64,000 nucleotides of DNA from Streptomyces kanamyceticus. GTDB taxonomy: Bacteria > Actinomycetota > Actinomycetes > Streptomycetales > Streptomycetaceae. The first letter of the stretch is position 1. Every line of letters begins with the position of its first letter. Below the pieces are notes generated by a model. It did not search any database. It had not been told where the DNA came from and saw only the letters and a program-made list of their open reading frames with translations. The translations under genes were made by a program, and so were the position numbers. Shown here piece after piece: positions 17,768 to 28,158 of the stretch. The DNA is taken from assembly GCF_008704495.1 (NCBI RefSeq), contig NZ_CP023699.1, positions 5,394,001 through 5,458,000 of the forward strand, in the 5' to 3' direction.

Positions 17768-18020
17768 GTCGCGCTGCGCGCTCGTCCTCCGTCGCCGGAC
17801 GGGCTCCATGTCGCGCTGCGCGCTCGCCCTCAAACGCCGGGCGGGCTTGATATCGCGCTGCGCGCTCGTCCTCAAACGCCGGACGGGCTTGATTTTGTGC
17901 GCTCGTCCCCGATGTCGCGCTGCGCGCTTGCCCTCAATCGCCGGGCGGGCTTGATTTTGTGCGCTCGTTCCCGATGTCGCGCTGCGCGCTTGCCCTCAAT
18001 CGCCGGGCGGGCTTGATATT
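17768..18020. repeat. Intergenic tandem repeat array, five copies
   Basis: Five copies of a unit with the order CGCGCTGCGCGCT(C/T)G, CCCTCAA(A/T)CGCCGG, (A/G)CGGGCTTGAT occur at spacings of about 40-60 bases; the last two are nearly identical. The 434-base gap between mshD and the nucleotidase holds no gene I can support. The core is the same family as the cluster at 1126-1318. Promoter signals for the nucleotidase must lie between 18020 and 18159. Confidence 0.85.
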
Positions 18021-18159
18021 GCGTACCCGCCCCCAACGGCAACCAGGATGTAACCGGCAACCCTCTGTTGCGCTACGCGCGTTGAACCTAGGCTGCGGGC
18101 GGCGGAATGGTGGACTCATTCCGTCGCGTTCGAGCCCATTCGACCCCCAGGGGGGACAC

Positions 18160-19995
18160 GTGTCAGCCACAGTCCAGTCGCGTCGGCCCAGACGGCGTGC
18201 CTATCGCGTGCTTGCCGCGGCCGCCTCGCTCGCCACCGTCGGTGCGCTTGCCGCCGCGCTTCCCGCCAGTGCGGGGGCGGACCACACGGGTGGGGGCAAG
18301 AAGCGCACGGTCGACGTGCAGTTGCTGTCGTTCAACGACTTCCACGGCAATCTGCAGCCGCCCGCCGGGTCGTCGGGGCAGGTCACGGAGAAGCAGCCCG
18401 ACGGGACCGAGAAGAAGATCGACGCCGGTGGCGTCGAATACCTCGCGACCTCGCTGCGCACCGCCCGTAAGGGCAACCCCTACAGCGTCACCGCCGCCGC
18501 GGGCGACCTCATCGGCGCGAGCCCGCTGCTCTCCGGGCTCTTCCACGACGAGCCCACCGTCGAGGCGATGAACAAGCTCGGGCTCGACGTCACCAGCGTC
18601 GGCAACCACGAGTTCGACGAAGGGGCCAAGGAACTGGCCCGTATGCAGAACGGTGGCTGCCACCCCAAGGACGGCTGCTTCGAGAAGGGGAAGGGCGGGA
18701 AGAAGGGCGGCAAGGGGAAGAAGTTCGAGGGGGCCGACTATCCCTATCTCGCCGCCAACGTCACCGACGAGAAGACCGGCAAGCCCATCCTCAAGCCCTA
18801 CTGGGTGTGGAAGCACAAGGGCGTCAAGATCGGCTTCATCGGTGTGACGTTGGAAGGGACTCCCGACATCGTCTCCGCCGACGGCGTCAAGGGGCTGAAG
18901 TTCCACGACGAGATCGAGACCGTCAACAAGTACGCGAAGATCCTCGACAAGCAGGGCGTGAAGTCCATCGTCACGCTCATCCACGAGGGCGGCGTGCCGA
19001 AGAGCCAGACGTACAACTACGACTGCGACTCGCCGGGCGCGGGCGACGGCATATCCGGGCCGATCACCGACATCGCCAAGGGCATCACGCCCAAGGTCGA
19101 CGCGCTCGTCACGGGACACACCCACAACGCGTACGTCTGTACGATCCCGGACCCCGCGGGCAACCCGCGCATGGTGACCTCGGCGTCCTCCTTCGGGAAG
19201 CTCTACACCGACACCACGCTGACGTACGACCGCAGGACCAAGGACATCGTGCGGACGAGCGTGAAGTCCGCGAATCGTGTGGTCAGTCGTGAGCAGGCCA
19301 AGGCGCCTGACATGACCTCCCTCATCTCTCGCTGGGACAAGCTCGCCGCGCCCGTCGCCAACAAGGCCGTCGGCTACATCTCCGCGGACATCCCCGGACG
19401 CGGGGCCGGTGTCCCCGAGTCGCCGCTCGGCGATCTCATCTCCGACGCGCAGCTCGCGCACGCCAAGTCGCTCGACCCGGAAGCCGATCTGGCCCTGATG
19501 AACCCGGGCGGCATCCGCTCCGACATCGTGTACAAGGCGAGCGGGAGTGAGGGTGACGGCGTCGTCACGTACGGCGAGGCGTTCACCGTGCAGCCCTTCA
19601 GCAATACCGTCAATCTTGTCGATCTGACCGGCGCGCAGCTCGTGACAGGTCTTAAGCAGCAGGTCAGCGGGTCGAACCAGGCCTCTCCGAAGATCTTGCA
19701 GGTTTCGGAAGGGCTGACGTACACGCTGGACATGACCAAGACGGGGGCCGACCGCGTCGTCGCCGACTCGATCAAGCTGAACGGCAAGGCGATCGACCCG
19801 GCGGCCACCTACCGCGTCGCCATGAACGCCTTCCTCGCGGGCGGCGGCGACGGCTTCGCCGAGCTCGGCAAGGGGACGAAGCCGGTCGTCGGCGCGGACG
19901 ACCTGAAGGCGTTCAACGACTACCTGACCGCCAACTCCTCGGCGGACAAGCCGATCGCGCCGCCGAAGGCCGACCGGATCACGATCGTGAAGTAG
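18160..19995 (+). CDS. Secreted 5'-nucleotidase / UshA-like metallophosphatase
   Basis: 611 residues from the GTG at 18160, which has AGGGGGG upstream. The signal peptide is basic, hydrophobic and ends near 'LPASAGA'. A calcineurin-like domain follows with metal ligands in 'FNDFHGNL', 'GDLIGASPLL', 'SVGNHEFDEG', 'TLIHEGG' and 'VTGHTHNAYVC'. The C-terminal nucleotidase domain has 'NPGGIRSDI' and 'NAFLAGGGDGFAEL'. It releases phosphate from extracellular nucleotides and so fits the phosphate-scavenging theme of the region. A Lys/Gly-rich insertion (about residues 168-187) is unusual. There is no sortase signal. Confidence 0.92.
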   Translation: MSATVQSRRPRRRAYRVLAAAASLATVGALAAALPASAGADHTGGGKKRTVDVQLLSFNDFHGNLQPPAGSSGQVTEKQPDGTEKKIDAGGVEYLATSLRTARKGNPYSVTAAAGDLIGASPLLSGLFHDEPTVEAMNKLGLDVTSVGNHEFDEGAKELARMQNGGCHPKDGCFEKGKGGKKGGKGKKFEGADYPYLAANVTDEKTGKPILKPYWVWKHKGVKIGFIGVTLEGTPDIVSADGVKGLKFHDEIETVNKYAKILDKQGVKSIVTLIHEGGVPKSQTYNYDCDSPGAGDGISGPITDIAKGITPKVDALVTGHTHNAYVCTIPDPAGNPRMVTSASSFGKLYTDTTLTYDRRTKDIVRTSVKSANRVVSREQAKAPDMTSLISRWDKLAAPVANKAVGYISADIPGRGAGVPESPLGDLISDAQLAHAKSLDPEADLALMNPGGIRSDIVYKASGSEGDGVVTYGEAFTVQPFSNTVNLVDLTGAQLVTGLKQQVSGSNQASPKILQVSEGLTYTLDMTKTGADRVVADSIKLNGKAIDPAATYRVAMNAFLAGGGDGFAELGKGTKPVVGADDLKAFNDYLTANSSADKPIAPPKADRITIVK

Positions 19996-20086
19996 GCAAT
20001 CTCACGGCCGTTAAGTACTGGCTAAAACCGGAACTTACCGGGAGTAAGGTTTGGGGTGGGGTGTGAACGTATGGTGAGATCGCTCG

Positions 20087-21343
20087 ATGCGTTCCCCCCA
20101 CCGCATAGCCACGCATCCTCCGGATGCGCCTATTGACCACGACCGCCCCGGCGACACCGCTCAGCTCCCGGCCTCCTCGTACAGCAATCCGTACGACGAG
20201 CTGGCCGCCCTCGCGCCGAACCCCTTGGAGGAGTTCCTCCACGAGGAGAAGGACGAGCCCGGCGCGGACGCCCCCTGGACGCCGCCCAATCACCGCCGAG
20301 GCAGCCGCCGCCGCACACGCTTCGCCGGTCTGCCGCTCGCCGCGAAGGCCGTCGTCGCCGTCCTCGTCGCCACCGCGTTCCTCGCTCTCGGCGACCGCTG
20401 GGCCCTTCTGTACGCCGAGCACGAGGCGGCGGAGAAGCTCAAGGACCAGATGAAGCTGAGCGCGGCGCCCGAGGTCGACATCGAGGGCTTCCCCTTCCTC
20501 ACCCAGGTCCTCGACAAGCGCGTCGACAAGGTGAAGGTGACCGTCCCCGACGTCGCCGCCGACCGGATCTCCCTCGCCAAGGTCTCCGCGACCGCCACCG
20601 ACGTGACGATCGACGGGGACGGGCCGACCTCGTTCAAGGGCGCCCTCATCGGCGAGATGAACGGCGAGGTGCTGCTCTCCTTCGAGGACCTCAACCGTGA
20701 ACTGGGCGCGTCCCAGGTCACGTTCACCGGCAAGGGCCACGACCAGGTCCTGGCGCGCGGCACGCTGCCCGTCGCCGGGCACGACCTGAAGGTGCGCGCC
20801 GACGCCCGCATCCAGCGCAACGGCGACCGCGGCATCTCCACCGACATCGGCGGCATGAGCCTGCAACTCGGCGACCTGGCGACGTACCGCCCCGGCACTC
20901 GCTCGAAGGAGGGCCTGCACCTGTCGCGCGGCTCCGCCGACCGCGTGAGCAAGGAGACGTCGAAGGCGAAGGCGCTGCTCTCCGTGCCTGCGATCGTCAA
21001 GCGGCTCGGCGTCCCCGACTCGGTGGTGCGCGAGGCCCTGAAGAGCGACACCAAGCTGAACGAGCTGACCGGCGCGCCGAAGTTCGTGAACGACGTGATG
21101 GGGCTCAACCTCATCGACGTCGCCATGGGCCACCCCTGGCTCCTCAAGAAGCTCGGCCTGGACCCCGCACTCCTCGACGGCCTCTCCAAGCTCACCCGGC
21201 CCGTACTCGCCGACCGCCTCACCCTCGCCTTCCAACTGCCGAAGCTGCCCGGCGAGGGCGCGATGGCACTCCAGGACGTGACGGTGGAGAAGGAAGGCAT
21301 CAGGGTGCGGATCGCGGGCTCGGGGATCGGAGTCGGCCGCTAG
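20087..21343 (+). CDS. DUF2993 membrane-anchored protein
   Basis: 418 residues: an acidic, Pro-rich cytoplasmic N-terminus of about 80 residues, one membrane segment ('LAAKAVVAVLVATAFLALG') and a large extracytoplasmic DUF2993 domain with 'VDIEGFPFLTQVLDKRVDKVKVTV' and 'LRVRADARIQRNGD'-like beta repeats. The family is predicted to adopt a lipid-binding tubular fold. A second, shorter DUF2993 gene lies at 29481-30233. It is followed tail-to-tail, 22 bases apart, by the histidine kinase gene. Confidence 0.8.
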   Translation: MRSPHRIATHPPDAPIDHDRPGDTAQLPASSYSNPYDELAALAPNPLEEFLHEEKDEPGADAPWTPPNHRRGSRRRTRFAGLPLAAKAVVAVLVATAFLALGDRWALLYAEHEAAEKLKDQMKLSAAPEVDIEGFPFLTQVLDKRVDKVKVTVPDVAADRISLAKVSATATDVTIDGDGPTSFKGALIGEMNGEVLLSFEDLNRELGASQVTFTGKGHDQVLARGTLPVAGHDLKVRADARIQRNGDRGISTDIGGMSLQLGDLATYRPGTRSKEGLHLSRGSADRVSKETSKAKALLSVPAIVKRLGVPDSVVREALKSDTKLNELTGAPKFVNDVMGLNLIDVAMGHPWLLKKLGLDPALLDGLSKLTRPVLADRLTLAFQLPKLPGEGAMALQDVTVEKEGIRVRIAGSGIGVGR

Positions 21344-21365
21344 GCGGGGAGGAGACGGCCCGCGC

Positions 21366-22796
21366 CTACAGCGAAGGCATCTCCCCGGGCGGCGGAGTCG
21401 CCGCCCCCGGCAGCTGAACCGTCACCACCGTGCCGCCCCCTTCGGCCGCCGCCACCGTCACCTCGCCGCCGGACTGCCGCACCGTGCGGGCCACGATCGA
21501 CAGACCGAGCCCCGACCCCGGCAGGCTGCGCGCGGACGGCGAGCGCCAGAACCGGTCGAAGACGTGCGGGAGTTCGTCGTCGGGAATGCCGGGCCCGTGG
21601 TCCCGCACGGTCAGCTTGCCGCGGTCCAGGGTGACCTCGACCGTGCCGCGCGGCGGGCTGAACTTCACCGCGTTGTCGAGGACGTTGACGATGGCGCGTT
21701 CCAGCGCGGGCGGCTCCACGCGTACGTACCAGGGCGCGAGCTCCGCGGTGATGGTCAGCTCGGGGCCGCGCAGCCTGGCCCGTTCGATGGCGGTCCGCGT
21801 GAGGTTGTGCAGCGCGACGACCTGGACCTTCGCGCCGCTCTCGCCGGTGTCGGGCCGCGAGAGTTCTTGCAGGTCACCGATGAGTACGGCCAGTTCGGTC
21901 ATCTGCGCGGTGACGGAGGCGAGGAGCGCCTTGCGGTCGTCGGGCGGGATGGCCCGGCCCGTCTCCTCGCTGCGCGCGAGCAGCTCGATGTTGGTGCGCA
22001 GCGAGGTGAGCGGCGTCCGCAGTTCGTGGCCCGCGTCGGCGATCAGCTGCTGCTGGAGGTCGCGGGAGGAGGCGAGCGAGGCGGTCATGGAGTTGAAGGA
22101 CTCCGAGAGCCGGGCGATCTCGTCGTCGCCCTCGACGGGGATGCGGAGGTTCAAGTCCTCGGTACGGGCGACGTGTTCGACGGCTTCGGTGAGCTGGTCC
22201 ACGGGGCGCAGGCCGGTGCGGGCCACCCAGAGGCCTGCGGCTCCGGCGCCGAGGATGCCGATTCCGGCGACGACGGTGAGGACGAGGACCAGGTTGTTCA
22301 GGGTGTCGTCGAGCTCGCTGAGGGGGCGGGCGACGGAGATCGCGAGGCCGGGGCGGCCGTCCAGCGGGTAGGTCAGGACGCGGTACTTGTCGCCGTTGGA
22401 CGCGGTGGCGTTGTGGTACGCGTGCCCGGTCCCGTTCAGCGCGACCTCCGTGTCGTCCGACGTGACCTCAAGAGACCGCTTGCCGATGATGACGCAGTGC
22501 CCGCCGCCCGTGTCGACGACCTGAACGGTCTCCTTGAAGATGTCCGGGTTGTCGGCGTCACCCCTGATGATCGTGCGCAGACACTGTCCGCCCGCGTCGA
22601 CACGGTCGGATACCCAAGCGGGCTGCACCTTGGCGTTGTCCAGCGCGTCGTCCAACGAACTGATCAGCACGTTCCGTACGACGAACCAGCACGCCACCGC
22701 GCTCGCGGCCACCGCGAACGCGACGGCCACCGTGACCAGCAACGCCAAGCGCGAGCGCAACGGCAGCCCGCGGAAGCGCCGTACGACCCTGTTCAC
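21366..22796 (-). CDS. Sensor histidine kinase (MprB-like)
   Basis: 476 residues. The GTG at 22796 overlaps the response-regulator stop by 4 bases. It has a membrane segment at about 15-40, an extracytoplasmic sensor region, a second membrane segment at about 160-185, a HAMP linker, a phosphoacceptor His in '[13 protein letters not shown]' and ATPase boxes '[11 protein letters not shown]', '[11 protein letters not shown]' and 'GSGLGLSI'. It should phosphorylate the regulator encoded just upstream. An HtrA protease in the same operon suggests it senses envelope or protein-folding stress; that is inference. Confidence 0.92.
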   Translation of the reverse strand: MNRVVRRFRGLPLRSRLALLVTVAVAFAVAASAVACWFVVRNVLISSLDDALDNAKVQPAWVSDRVDAGGQCLRTIIRGDADNPDIFKETVQVVDTGGGHCVIIGKRSLEVTSDDTEVALNGTGHAYHNATASNGDKYRVLTYPLDGRPGLAISVARPLSELDDTLNNLVLVLTVVAGIGILGAGAAGLWVARTGLRPVDQLTEAVEHVARTEDLNLRIPVEGDDEIARLSESFNSMTASLASSRDLQQQLIADAGHELRTPLTSLRTNIELLARSEETGRAIPPDDRKALLASVTAQMTELAVLIGDLQELSRPDTGESGAKVQVVALHNLTRTAIERARLRGPELTITAELAPWYVRVEPPALERAIVNVLDNAVKFSPPRGTVEVTLDRGKLTVRDHGPGIPDDELPHVFDRFWRSPSARSLPGSGLGLSIVARTVRQSGGEVTVAAAEGGGTVVTVQLPGAATPPPGEMPSL

Positions 22797-23530
22797 TCCC
22801 CGCCCCGCAGCACGTACCCGACGCCCCGCACCGTGTGCACCAGGCGCGGTTCGCCGCCCGCCTCCGTCTTGCGGCGCAGGTACATGACGTACACGTCGAG
22901 GGAGTTGGACGACGGTTCGAAGTCGAAGCCCCAGACGGCCTTCAGGATCTGCTCGCGGGTGAGGACCTGGCGGGGGTGCGCGAGGAACATCTCCAGGAGC
23001 GTGAACTCCGTGCGGGTCAGCTCGACCGTGCGCGGGCCCCTGGTGACCTCGCGGGTCGCCAGGTCCATGCGCAGATCGGCGAAGGAGAGGGTGTCGCCCT
23101 CCTCGGCCTCGCCCGCGGCCGCCGCGTACGAACTGCGGCGCAGCAGCGCCCTGATGCGGGCGAACAGCTCGTCCAGTTCGAACGGCTTGACCAGGTAGTC
23201 GTCGGCGCCCGCGTCGAGTCCCGTGACGCGGTCGCCGACGGTGTCGCGCGCGGTCAGCATGAGGATGGGCGTGGTGGTCCCGGTGGCGCGGAGCCTGCGC
23301 GCGGCGGTCAGGCCGTCCATGCGGGGCATCTGGATGTCGAGCACGACCAGGTCGGGGCGGTTCGCCGCGGCCTTCTCCAGGGCGTCGGCGCCGTCGAAGG
23401 CGACCTCCGTGGCATACCCCTCGAAGGCGAGACTGCGCTGCAACGCCTCCCGCACGGCGGGTTCGTCGTCCACGATCAGGATGCGCTGCTGCTCGCGGTC
23501 ACCGGTGCGGTCGCCTTCGGCGGGGCTCAT
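22793..23530 (-). CDS. OmpR-type response regulator (MprA-like)
   Basis: 245 residues from the ATG at 23530. Receiver domain with 'RILIVDDEP', the phosphorylated Asp in '[13 protein letters not shown]', the Thr/Ser in 'LMLTARD' and the Lys in 'YLVKPF'. The winged-helix output domain has '[27 protein letters not shown]' and '[11 protein letters not shown]'-type recognition helix ('[16 protein letters not shown]'). It is the partner of the kinase at 21366-22796. Confidence 0.93.
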   Translation of the reverse strand: MSPAEGDRTGDREQQRILIVDDEPAVREALQRSLAFEGYATEVAFDGADALEKAAANRPDLVVLDIQMPRMDGLTAARRLRATGTTTPILMLTARDTVGDRVTGLDAGADDYLVKPFELDELFARIRALLRRSSYAAAAGEAEEGDTLSFADLRMDLATREVTRGPRTVELTRTEFTLLEMFLAHPRQVLTREQILKAVWGFDFEPSSNSLDVYVMYLRRKTEAGGEPRLVHTVRGVGYVLRGGE

Positions 23531-23574
23531 GGGCTTCGGACTTCCTCGGGTCAGGGGGCGGAACGGGGCCGGTA

Positions 23575-23754
23575 TCAGCCTCGCACGCGGGCACGGGCGG
23601 TGCGGTCCGACCGGGCGGCCTGCACGTCGCGCGCCACGGCGAGCGGGAGGCCGAGCCCGGCGGGATCGGTGGCGGGGCGGCCCCAGCCGACGGTGACGGC
23701 GAGGGCGTGCCGCGCGCGGCTGACGGTGAGGGAGGTGCGGGGGGTGTCGGACAT
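23575..23754 (-). CDS. Small protein between protease and two-component genes, 59 residues
   Basis: ATG at 23754 with a full AAGGAGG 6 bases upstream; stop at 23575-23577. The sequence runs '[20 protein letters not shown]' and includes '[20 protein letters not shown]'. It is basic with no signal peptide or membrane segment. It lies in line with the protease, regulator and kinase genes, so it is probably in their operon. I know no function; the strong ribosome site and the clean gap-filling position are the evidence that it is real. Confidence 0.65.
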   Translation of the reverse strand: MSDTPRTSLTVSRARHALAVTVGWGRPATDPAGLGLPLAVARDVQAARSDRTARARVRG

Positions 23755-23820
23755 GACGGCCTCCTTGGGTGGTGCCGGGGGTTCCGGTGGTGCCGGTGGT
23801 GCCGGGGGTTCGTACGAGGG

Positions 23821-24846
23821 TCAGGTCTTGGAGCCGGACCGCAGCGTGCTCAGGTCCTTCTTGACGGTGTCGATCGGGATGGCGAAGCCGAGGCCGACGC
23901 TGCCGGACGCGGAGTCGCCGCTGCCCTGGCTCGACGAACTGGGCGAGTACATCGCGGAGTTGATCCCGATGATGTTGCCGTTCATGTCGATGAGGGCGCC
24001 GCCGGAGTTGCCGGGGTTGAGCGAGGCGTCCGTCTGCAGTGCCTTGTACGTGGTCTTCGACGAGCCGGTGTCGCCGTTGAACTGCTGCCCGCCGAACTCG
24101 AACGGCCAGCCGCCGTTGCCCTCGGGGTTCTGCGGCTGCTGCTGGCCCTCGCCCGTGGAGACGGTGACGTCGCGTTCGAGCGCGGAGATGATGCCGCTGG
24201 TGACGGTGCCGGTCAGGCCCTCGGGGGAGCCGATGGCGACGACCTCGTCGCCGACCTTCACGTTGTCGGAGTTGCCGAGGGTGGCGGGCTTGAGCCCGGA
24301 GGCGCCCTTCAGCTGGATGAGCGCGAGGTCCTTCTTGCTGTCGGTGCCGACGACGTCGGCGTCGTACGTCTTGCCGTCGTTGGTGCGCACCTTGATCGAG
24401 GTGGCGCCGGAGACGACGTGGTTGTTGGTGACGATCTCGCCGTCGCTCTTGGTGATGACACCGGAGCCGGTGGACTTGCCCTGGCCGGTGCTCGCGCTGA
24501 TCTCCACGATGCTCGGGCTGACCGCCTCGGCGACACCGGAGACGGTGCCCTTCTTGCTGGTCGGCACGACGTCGGTGCTGGTGGCCGATGAGCCGCCGTC
24601 CCGGTCGGTCAGCGTCTGCACGGCGTACGCGGTACCGCCGCCCACCGCGGCCGCCGCGATGGCGACGGCGGCGAGCAGGGCGACGGGGCCCTTCGCGCGG
24701 CGGCGCCGGGCGGGGGCGGGTCCCTGAGGCGCTTCCGGCGCGTAGGCGGGCGGGGGCGGGTAGGCGCCCTGCGTACCGCCGGGCGGCACAGGCGCTGACG
24801 ACTGCTGCTGGTGGTACTCGCCGCTGTGGCGGAAGGTCTCGGTCAT
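23821..24846 (-). CDS. Membrane-anchored trypsin-like serine protease (HtrA/DegP type, no PDZ)
   Basis: 341 residues. A Pro/Gln-rich cytoplasmic N-terminus, an Arg/Lys anchor and one membrane segment (about 53-75) are followed by a protease domain with catalytic His143 ('NNHVV'), Asp173 ('KKDLALIQL') and Ser281 ('GNSGGAL'). The chain ends about 60 residues after the Ser, so there is no PDZ domain, unlike classical HtrA. A polar insertion, '[20 protein letters not shown]', lies in a surface loop. It is first in an operon with a small gene, a response regulator and a histidine kinase. Confidence 0.92.
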   Translation of the reverse strand: MTETFRHSGEYHQQQSSAPVPPGGTQGAYPPPPAYAPEAPQGPAPARRRRAKGPVALLAAVAIAAAAVGGGTAYAVQTLTDRDGGSSATSTDVVPTSKKGTVSGVAEAVSPSIVEISASTGQGKSTGSGVITKSDGEIVTNNHVVSGATSIKVRTNDGKTYDADVVGTDSKKDLALIQLKGASGLKPATLGNSDNVKVGDEVVAIGSPEGLTGTVTSGIISALERDVTVSTGEGQQQPQNPEGNGGWPFEFGGQQFNGDTGSSKTTYKALQTDASLNPGNSGGALIDMNGNIIGINSAMYSPSSSSQGSGDSASGSVGLGFAIPIDTVKKDLSTLRSGSKT

Positions 24847-24954
24847 GTCCTTGAGACTGGCCGCCGTACATGAGAGCTGTCTGAGTACGTCCTGAGAAGC
24901 CCGGCAGAAGTGCGTATGCCCGTTATAAAGGCGGCGGGAGGCGGCTGCCGGTGG

Positions 24955-25977
24955 CTACTGGCAGCCGCAGGACTGGCGCACCACGAGCCGCGAGGGGAAC
25001 AGCTTCAGGCGCTCCCTGCGCGATCCCGCGACCCGCAGGCCGTCGTCGAGGACCAGGTCCACGGCCGCGCGGGCCATCGCGGGCCGGTCGGAGGCGACCG
25101 TCGTCAGCGGCGGGTCGGTGAGCCCGGCCTCCTTGACGTTGTCGAAGCCGGCCACGGCCAGCTCGCCGGGGACGTCGATGCGCAGCTCGCGCGCCGCCCG
25201 CAGGATGCCGATCGCCTGGTCGTCCGTGGAGCAGAAGATCGCGGTGGGGCGGTCGGGGCGGGCGAGCAGTTCGAGGCCCACCTGGTAGGCGTCGTAGCGG
25301 TTGTAGGGGGCTTCGAAGAGCCGCCCCTCCACCGGGCGCCCGGCCTCGCGCATCGCGCGCCGCCAGCCCTCGACGTGGTCGGAGACGGGGTCGCCGACCG
25401 TCGGGGTCTCGGCGGTGCCGCCGACGCAGGCGACGTACTCATGGCCGTGTTCGAGCAGGTGACGGGTGGCGAGCTGGGCGCCGCCGACGTCGTCCGTGAC
25501 GACCGCGACGTCGTCGATGGCCTCGGGCCGCTCGTGCAGCAGCACCACGCGCGCGTCCCACGCGTCGATCTCGGCGGCGGCCTGGTCGGTCAGGCCGTGG
25601 CTGACGAGGATGAGGCCGGAGACCCGCATGCCGAGGAAGGCGCGCAGGTAGTGGGTCTCGCGCTCCGCCACGTAGTCGGCGTTGCCGACGAGGACCATCT
25701 TTCCGCGCTCGGACGCCGCCTGTTCGACGGCGTGCGTCAGCTCCGCGAAGAACGGCTGGCGCGCGTCCGGCACGATCATGCCTATGAGGTCCGTGCGCCG
25801 CGAGGCCATGGCCTGGGCGACGCGGTCGGGCCGGTAGCCCAGCTCCTTGATCGCGGCGAGTACCCGCTCGCGCGTGGCCGGGGCGACCGGCCTGGGTCCG
25901 TTGTTGATCACGTAGCTGACGACCGCGGTCGAAGTACCCGCAAGTCGCGCCACGTCATCCCGAGTCACCTTGGCCAC
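24955..25977 (-). CDS. LacI-family transcriptional regulator
   Basis: 340 residues from a GTG at 25977. Helix-turn-helix '[24 protein letters not shown]' with hinge '[23 protein letters not shown]', then a periplasmic-binding-protein-like ligand domain. Such proteins usually repress sugar-use genes until a sugar binds, but no sugar genes are adjacent, so the ligand is unknown. The C-terminus '[10 protein letters not shown]' contains a Cys pair often seen in this subgroup. It lies 23 bases behind glnR on the same strand and may be read through from it. Confidence 0.88.
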   Translation of the reverse strand: MAKVTRDDVARLAGTSTAVVSYVINNGPRPVAPATRERVLAAIKELGYRPDRVAQAMASRRTDLIGMIVPDARQPFFAELTHAVEQAASERGKMVLVGNADYVAERETHYLRAFLGMRVSGLILVSHGLTDQAAAEIDAWDARVVLLHERPEAIDDVAVVTDDVGGAQLATRHLLEHGHEYVACVGGTAETPTVGDPVSDHVEGWRRAMREAGRPVEGRLFEAPYNRYDAYQVGLELLARPDRPTAIFCSTDDQAIGILRAARELRIDVPGELAVAGFDNVKEAGLTDPPLTTVASDRPAMARAAVDLVLDDGLRVAGSRRERLKLFPSRLVVRQSCGCQ

Positions 25978-26000
25978 GCGCGGAGTCTACGCGGATGGAA

Positions 26001-26813
26001 CTACCGCTGGGCAGGGCGTACGGCAGCTTCCTTCGGAGCGGATTCCGCGGCGGCCGGGAGGGGCGCCGTCCGCTTGCCGCCGTTCTCCTCCGCCCGAGGC
26101 GTCGCCGCCTTCGCCTTCTCCTCGTCGGCGGCCCGCTCGACCTTCTCGGGCGTGACGAAGCGGTAGCCGACATTCCGGACGGTGCCGATCAGCGACTCGT
26201 GCTCGACGCCGAGCTTGGCGCGCAGGCGCCGCACGTGCACGTCCACCGTGCGCGTACCGCCGAAGTAGTCGTAGCCCCACACCTCCTGGAGCAGCTGGGC
26301 CCGCGTGAAGACCCGGCCCGGGTGCTGCGCCAGGTACTTGATCAGCTCGAACTCCTTGAAGGTCAGGTCCAGGACCCGGCCCTTGAGCTTCGCGCTGTAC
26401 GTCGCCTCGTCCACGGAGAGATCGCCGTTGCGGATCTCCATGGGGGAGTCGTCGGCGGTGATCTGCTGGCGGCCCATCGCGAGCCGCAGACGCGCCTCGA
26501 CCTCGGCGGGGCCCGCCGTGTCCAGGAGTACGTCGTCGATGCCCCAGTCGGCGGTGACGGCGGCGAGGCCGCCCTCCGTCACGACGAGGACGAGGGGACA
26601 GCCGGGGCCCGTGGAGCGCAGCAGCTGACAGAGGCTGCGCACCTGTGGGAGGTCGCGGCGCCCGTCGACGAGGATGACGTCGGCACCGGGGGTGTCGACG
26701 AGAGCGGGCCCCTCCGCGGGGGCGACGCGCACGTGGTGAAGGAGCAGGCCGAGAGCGGGGAGCACCTCCGTCGACGGCTGGAGGGCATTGGTGAGGAGCA
26801 GCAGAGAGCTCAT
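26001..26813 (-). CDS. glnR: Global nitrogen regulator GlnR
   Basis: 270 residues from the ATG at 26813 with GGAGCG upstream. OmpR-type orphan regulator: a receiver-like domain with '[20 protein letters not shown]' and a DNA-binding domain with '[36 protein letters not shown]' and '[15 protein letters not shown]'. GlnR controls ammonium uptake and assimilation in actinomycetes; it has no partner kinase and works without normal Asp phosphorylation. The 40-residue charged, Ala/Pro-rich tail after 'RFVTPEK' is typical of Streptomyces GlnR. Confidence 0.93.
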   Translation of the reverse strand: MSSLLLLTNALQPSTEVLPALGLLLHHVRVAPAEGPALVDTPGADVILVDGRRDLPQVRSLCQLLRSTGPGCPLVLVVTEGGLAAVTADWGIDDVLLDTAGPAEVEARLRLAMGRQQITADDSPMEIRNGDLSVDEATYSAKLKGRVLDLTFKEFELIKYLAQHPGRVFTRAQLLQEVWGYDYFGGTRTVDVHVRRLRAKLGVEHESLIGTVRNVGYRFVTPEKVERAADEEKAKAATPRAEENGGKRTAPLPAAAESAPKEAAVRPAQR

Positions 26814-27040
26814 CGTCGCTCCACACCTGCCTGTGTTGTCTGACTGTCGTGCACGTTTCGCTCGCCCATTACGTCGGTTCCTCCTCGGTCCCTGCGAGGA
26901 CGTATGTGGCACTGCTTCGTACATGTGCTCGCAGGGCCCGCGCCCGGGGCCGCTGGGCGCCGTGCTGCGGGCGCTCCTGAAAGCACAAAAGGACCCGGGG
27001 GCTGCGCTGCCCGGATCCTCTGCCAAGGAGAATAGCCCAC

Positions 27041-28153
27041 ATGAGTTCCGGTCCGGCAGGTCAAGCGGCGCGATCTTCTGTGCCGCCGCTCACTCGGGGG
27101 CAGGGTCGCGTTCAGCGGCGCGCCATGCTTCGTACACGCGACGGAGTGGCCGTCGAGGCGGTCTACGACCCCGGGCCCGACCCCGCGGGAGAGCTCGCGA
27201 TCGTGGTCGCGCACGGCTTCACGGGGGACCTGTCACGGCCCCACGTGCGGCGCCTCGCGGGCGTCTTCGCCCAGCGTGCGGCCGTGATCACCTTCTCTTT
27301 CCGGGGCCACGGGGCGTCCGGCGGGCGCTCCACGGTCGGTGACCGCGAGGTGCTCGACCTGGTGGCGGCCGTGGAGTGGGCGCGCTCGCTCGGGCACGCG
27401 CGCGTGGTGACCGTGGGCTTCTCGATGGGCGGCTCCGTAGTGCTGCGGCACGCCGCGTTGCACAGGGGGCGCACGGAAGCGCGGGTTGACGCGGTCGTCG
27501 CGGTGAGCGCCCCGGCGCGCTGGTACTACCGCGGGACCGCTCCGATGCGGCGGCTGCACTGGGTCGTCACGCGCCCGGCGGGTCGCTTCGTCGGCCGCTT
27601 CGGGCTTCGCACCCGGATCCACCCGCACGAGTGGGACCCCGTGCCGCTCTCGCCGGTCGAGTCGGTCCCGCTGATCGCGCCGACCCCGCTGCTCGTCGTG
27701 CACGGCGACCGGGATCCGTACTTCCCCGTCGACCATCCCCGGATGCTGGCCGCGGCGGCCGCGGGCGGGGCCGAACTGTGGCTGGAAGAGGGCATGGGGC
27801 ACGCGGAGCACGCGGCCTCCGACGAGCTCGCCGGGCGGATCGCGGCGTGGGCCACGGCATCATGGACGTCGGCGACCGCCGACCGAGAGGAGCGTCGCAT
27901 GGTGAACGGCACCATTCGTTACTGGGCCGCGGCCAAGGCGGCAGCGGGTGTCGCGGAGGAGCCGTACGCGGCGGTGACGCTCGCGGAGGCGCTCGACGCC
28001 GCGCGCGAGCGGCACCCGGGCGAGCTCGTCCGGGTCCTGCGGCGCTGTTCGTTCCTTGTCGACGGCGACCCCGTCGGGACCCGTGGGCATGAGACCGTAC
28101 GGCTTGCCGAGGGCGGCACGGTCGAGGTGCTCCCGCCGTTCGCAGGAGGATGA
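27041..28153 (+). CDS. Alpha/beta hydrolase read in frame into a MoaD/ThiS-like domain
   Basis: 370 residues from the ATG at 27041 (AAGGAG upstream) without any stop. Residues 1-275 are an alpha/beta hydrolase: oxyanion region 'VVAHGFTGD', nucleophile elbow 'GFSMGGS', acid in '[10 protein letters not shown]', His in 'GMGHAEHA'. Residues 287-370 are a small beta-grasp protein ending 'EVLPPFAGG', the Gly-Gly terminus of MoaD/ThiS sulfur carriers. An ATG at 27899 preceded by GAGAGGAG could start the carrier alone, which is the arrangement I would expect from related genomes. So the product may be a fusion, two separate proteins, or both. The hydrolase substrate is unknown. Confidence 0.85.
   Translation: MSSGPAGQAARSSVPPLTRGQGRVQRRAMLRTRDGVAVEAVYDPGPDPAGELAIVVAHGFTGDLSRPHVRRLAGVFAQRAAVITFSFRGHGASGGRSTVGDREVLDLVAAVEWARSLGHARVVTVGFSMGGSVVLRHAALHRGRTEARVDAVVAVSAPARWYYRGTAPMRRLHWVVTRPAGRFVGRFGLRTRIHPHEWDPVPLSPVESVPLIAPTPLLVVHGDRDPYFPVDHPRMLAAAAAGGAELWLEEGMGHAEHAASDELAGRIAAWATASWTSATADREERRMVNGTIRYWAAAKAAAGVAEEPYAAVTLAEALDAARERHPGELVRVLRRCSFLVDGDPVGTRGHETVRLAEGGTVEVLPPFAGG
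27899..28153 (+). CDS. MoaD/ThiS-like sulfur-carrier protein from an internal start
   Basis: 84 residues from the internal ATG at 27899 with a good GAGAGGAG site 6-13 bases upstream. A ubiquitin-like beta-grasp sequence, '[16 protein letters not shown]...[10 protein letters not shown]...FLVDGDPVG...[10 protein letters not shown]'. The free Gly-Gly end would be adenylated and thiocarboxylated by a MoeB-type enzyme to donate sulfur. Its stop overlaps an ATG of the next frame. The sulfurtransferase at 30718 may belong to the same sulfur-transfer theme. Confidence 0.75.
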   Translation: MVNGTIRYWAAAKAAAGVAEEPYAAVTLAEALDAARERHPGELVRVLRRCSFLVDGDPVGTRGHETVRLAEGGTVEVLPPFAGG

Positions 28154-28158
28154 GCACC

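Noticed and set aside
17768..18020. A CRISPR array
   Set aside because: The repeats are long, imperfect and nearly contiguous, lack unique spacers of fixed size, and there are no cas genes.
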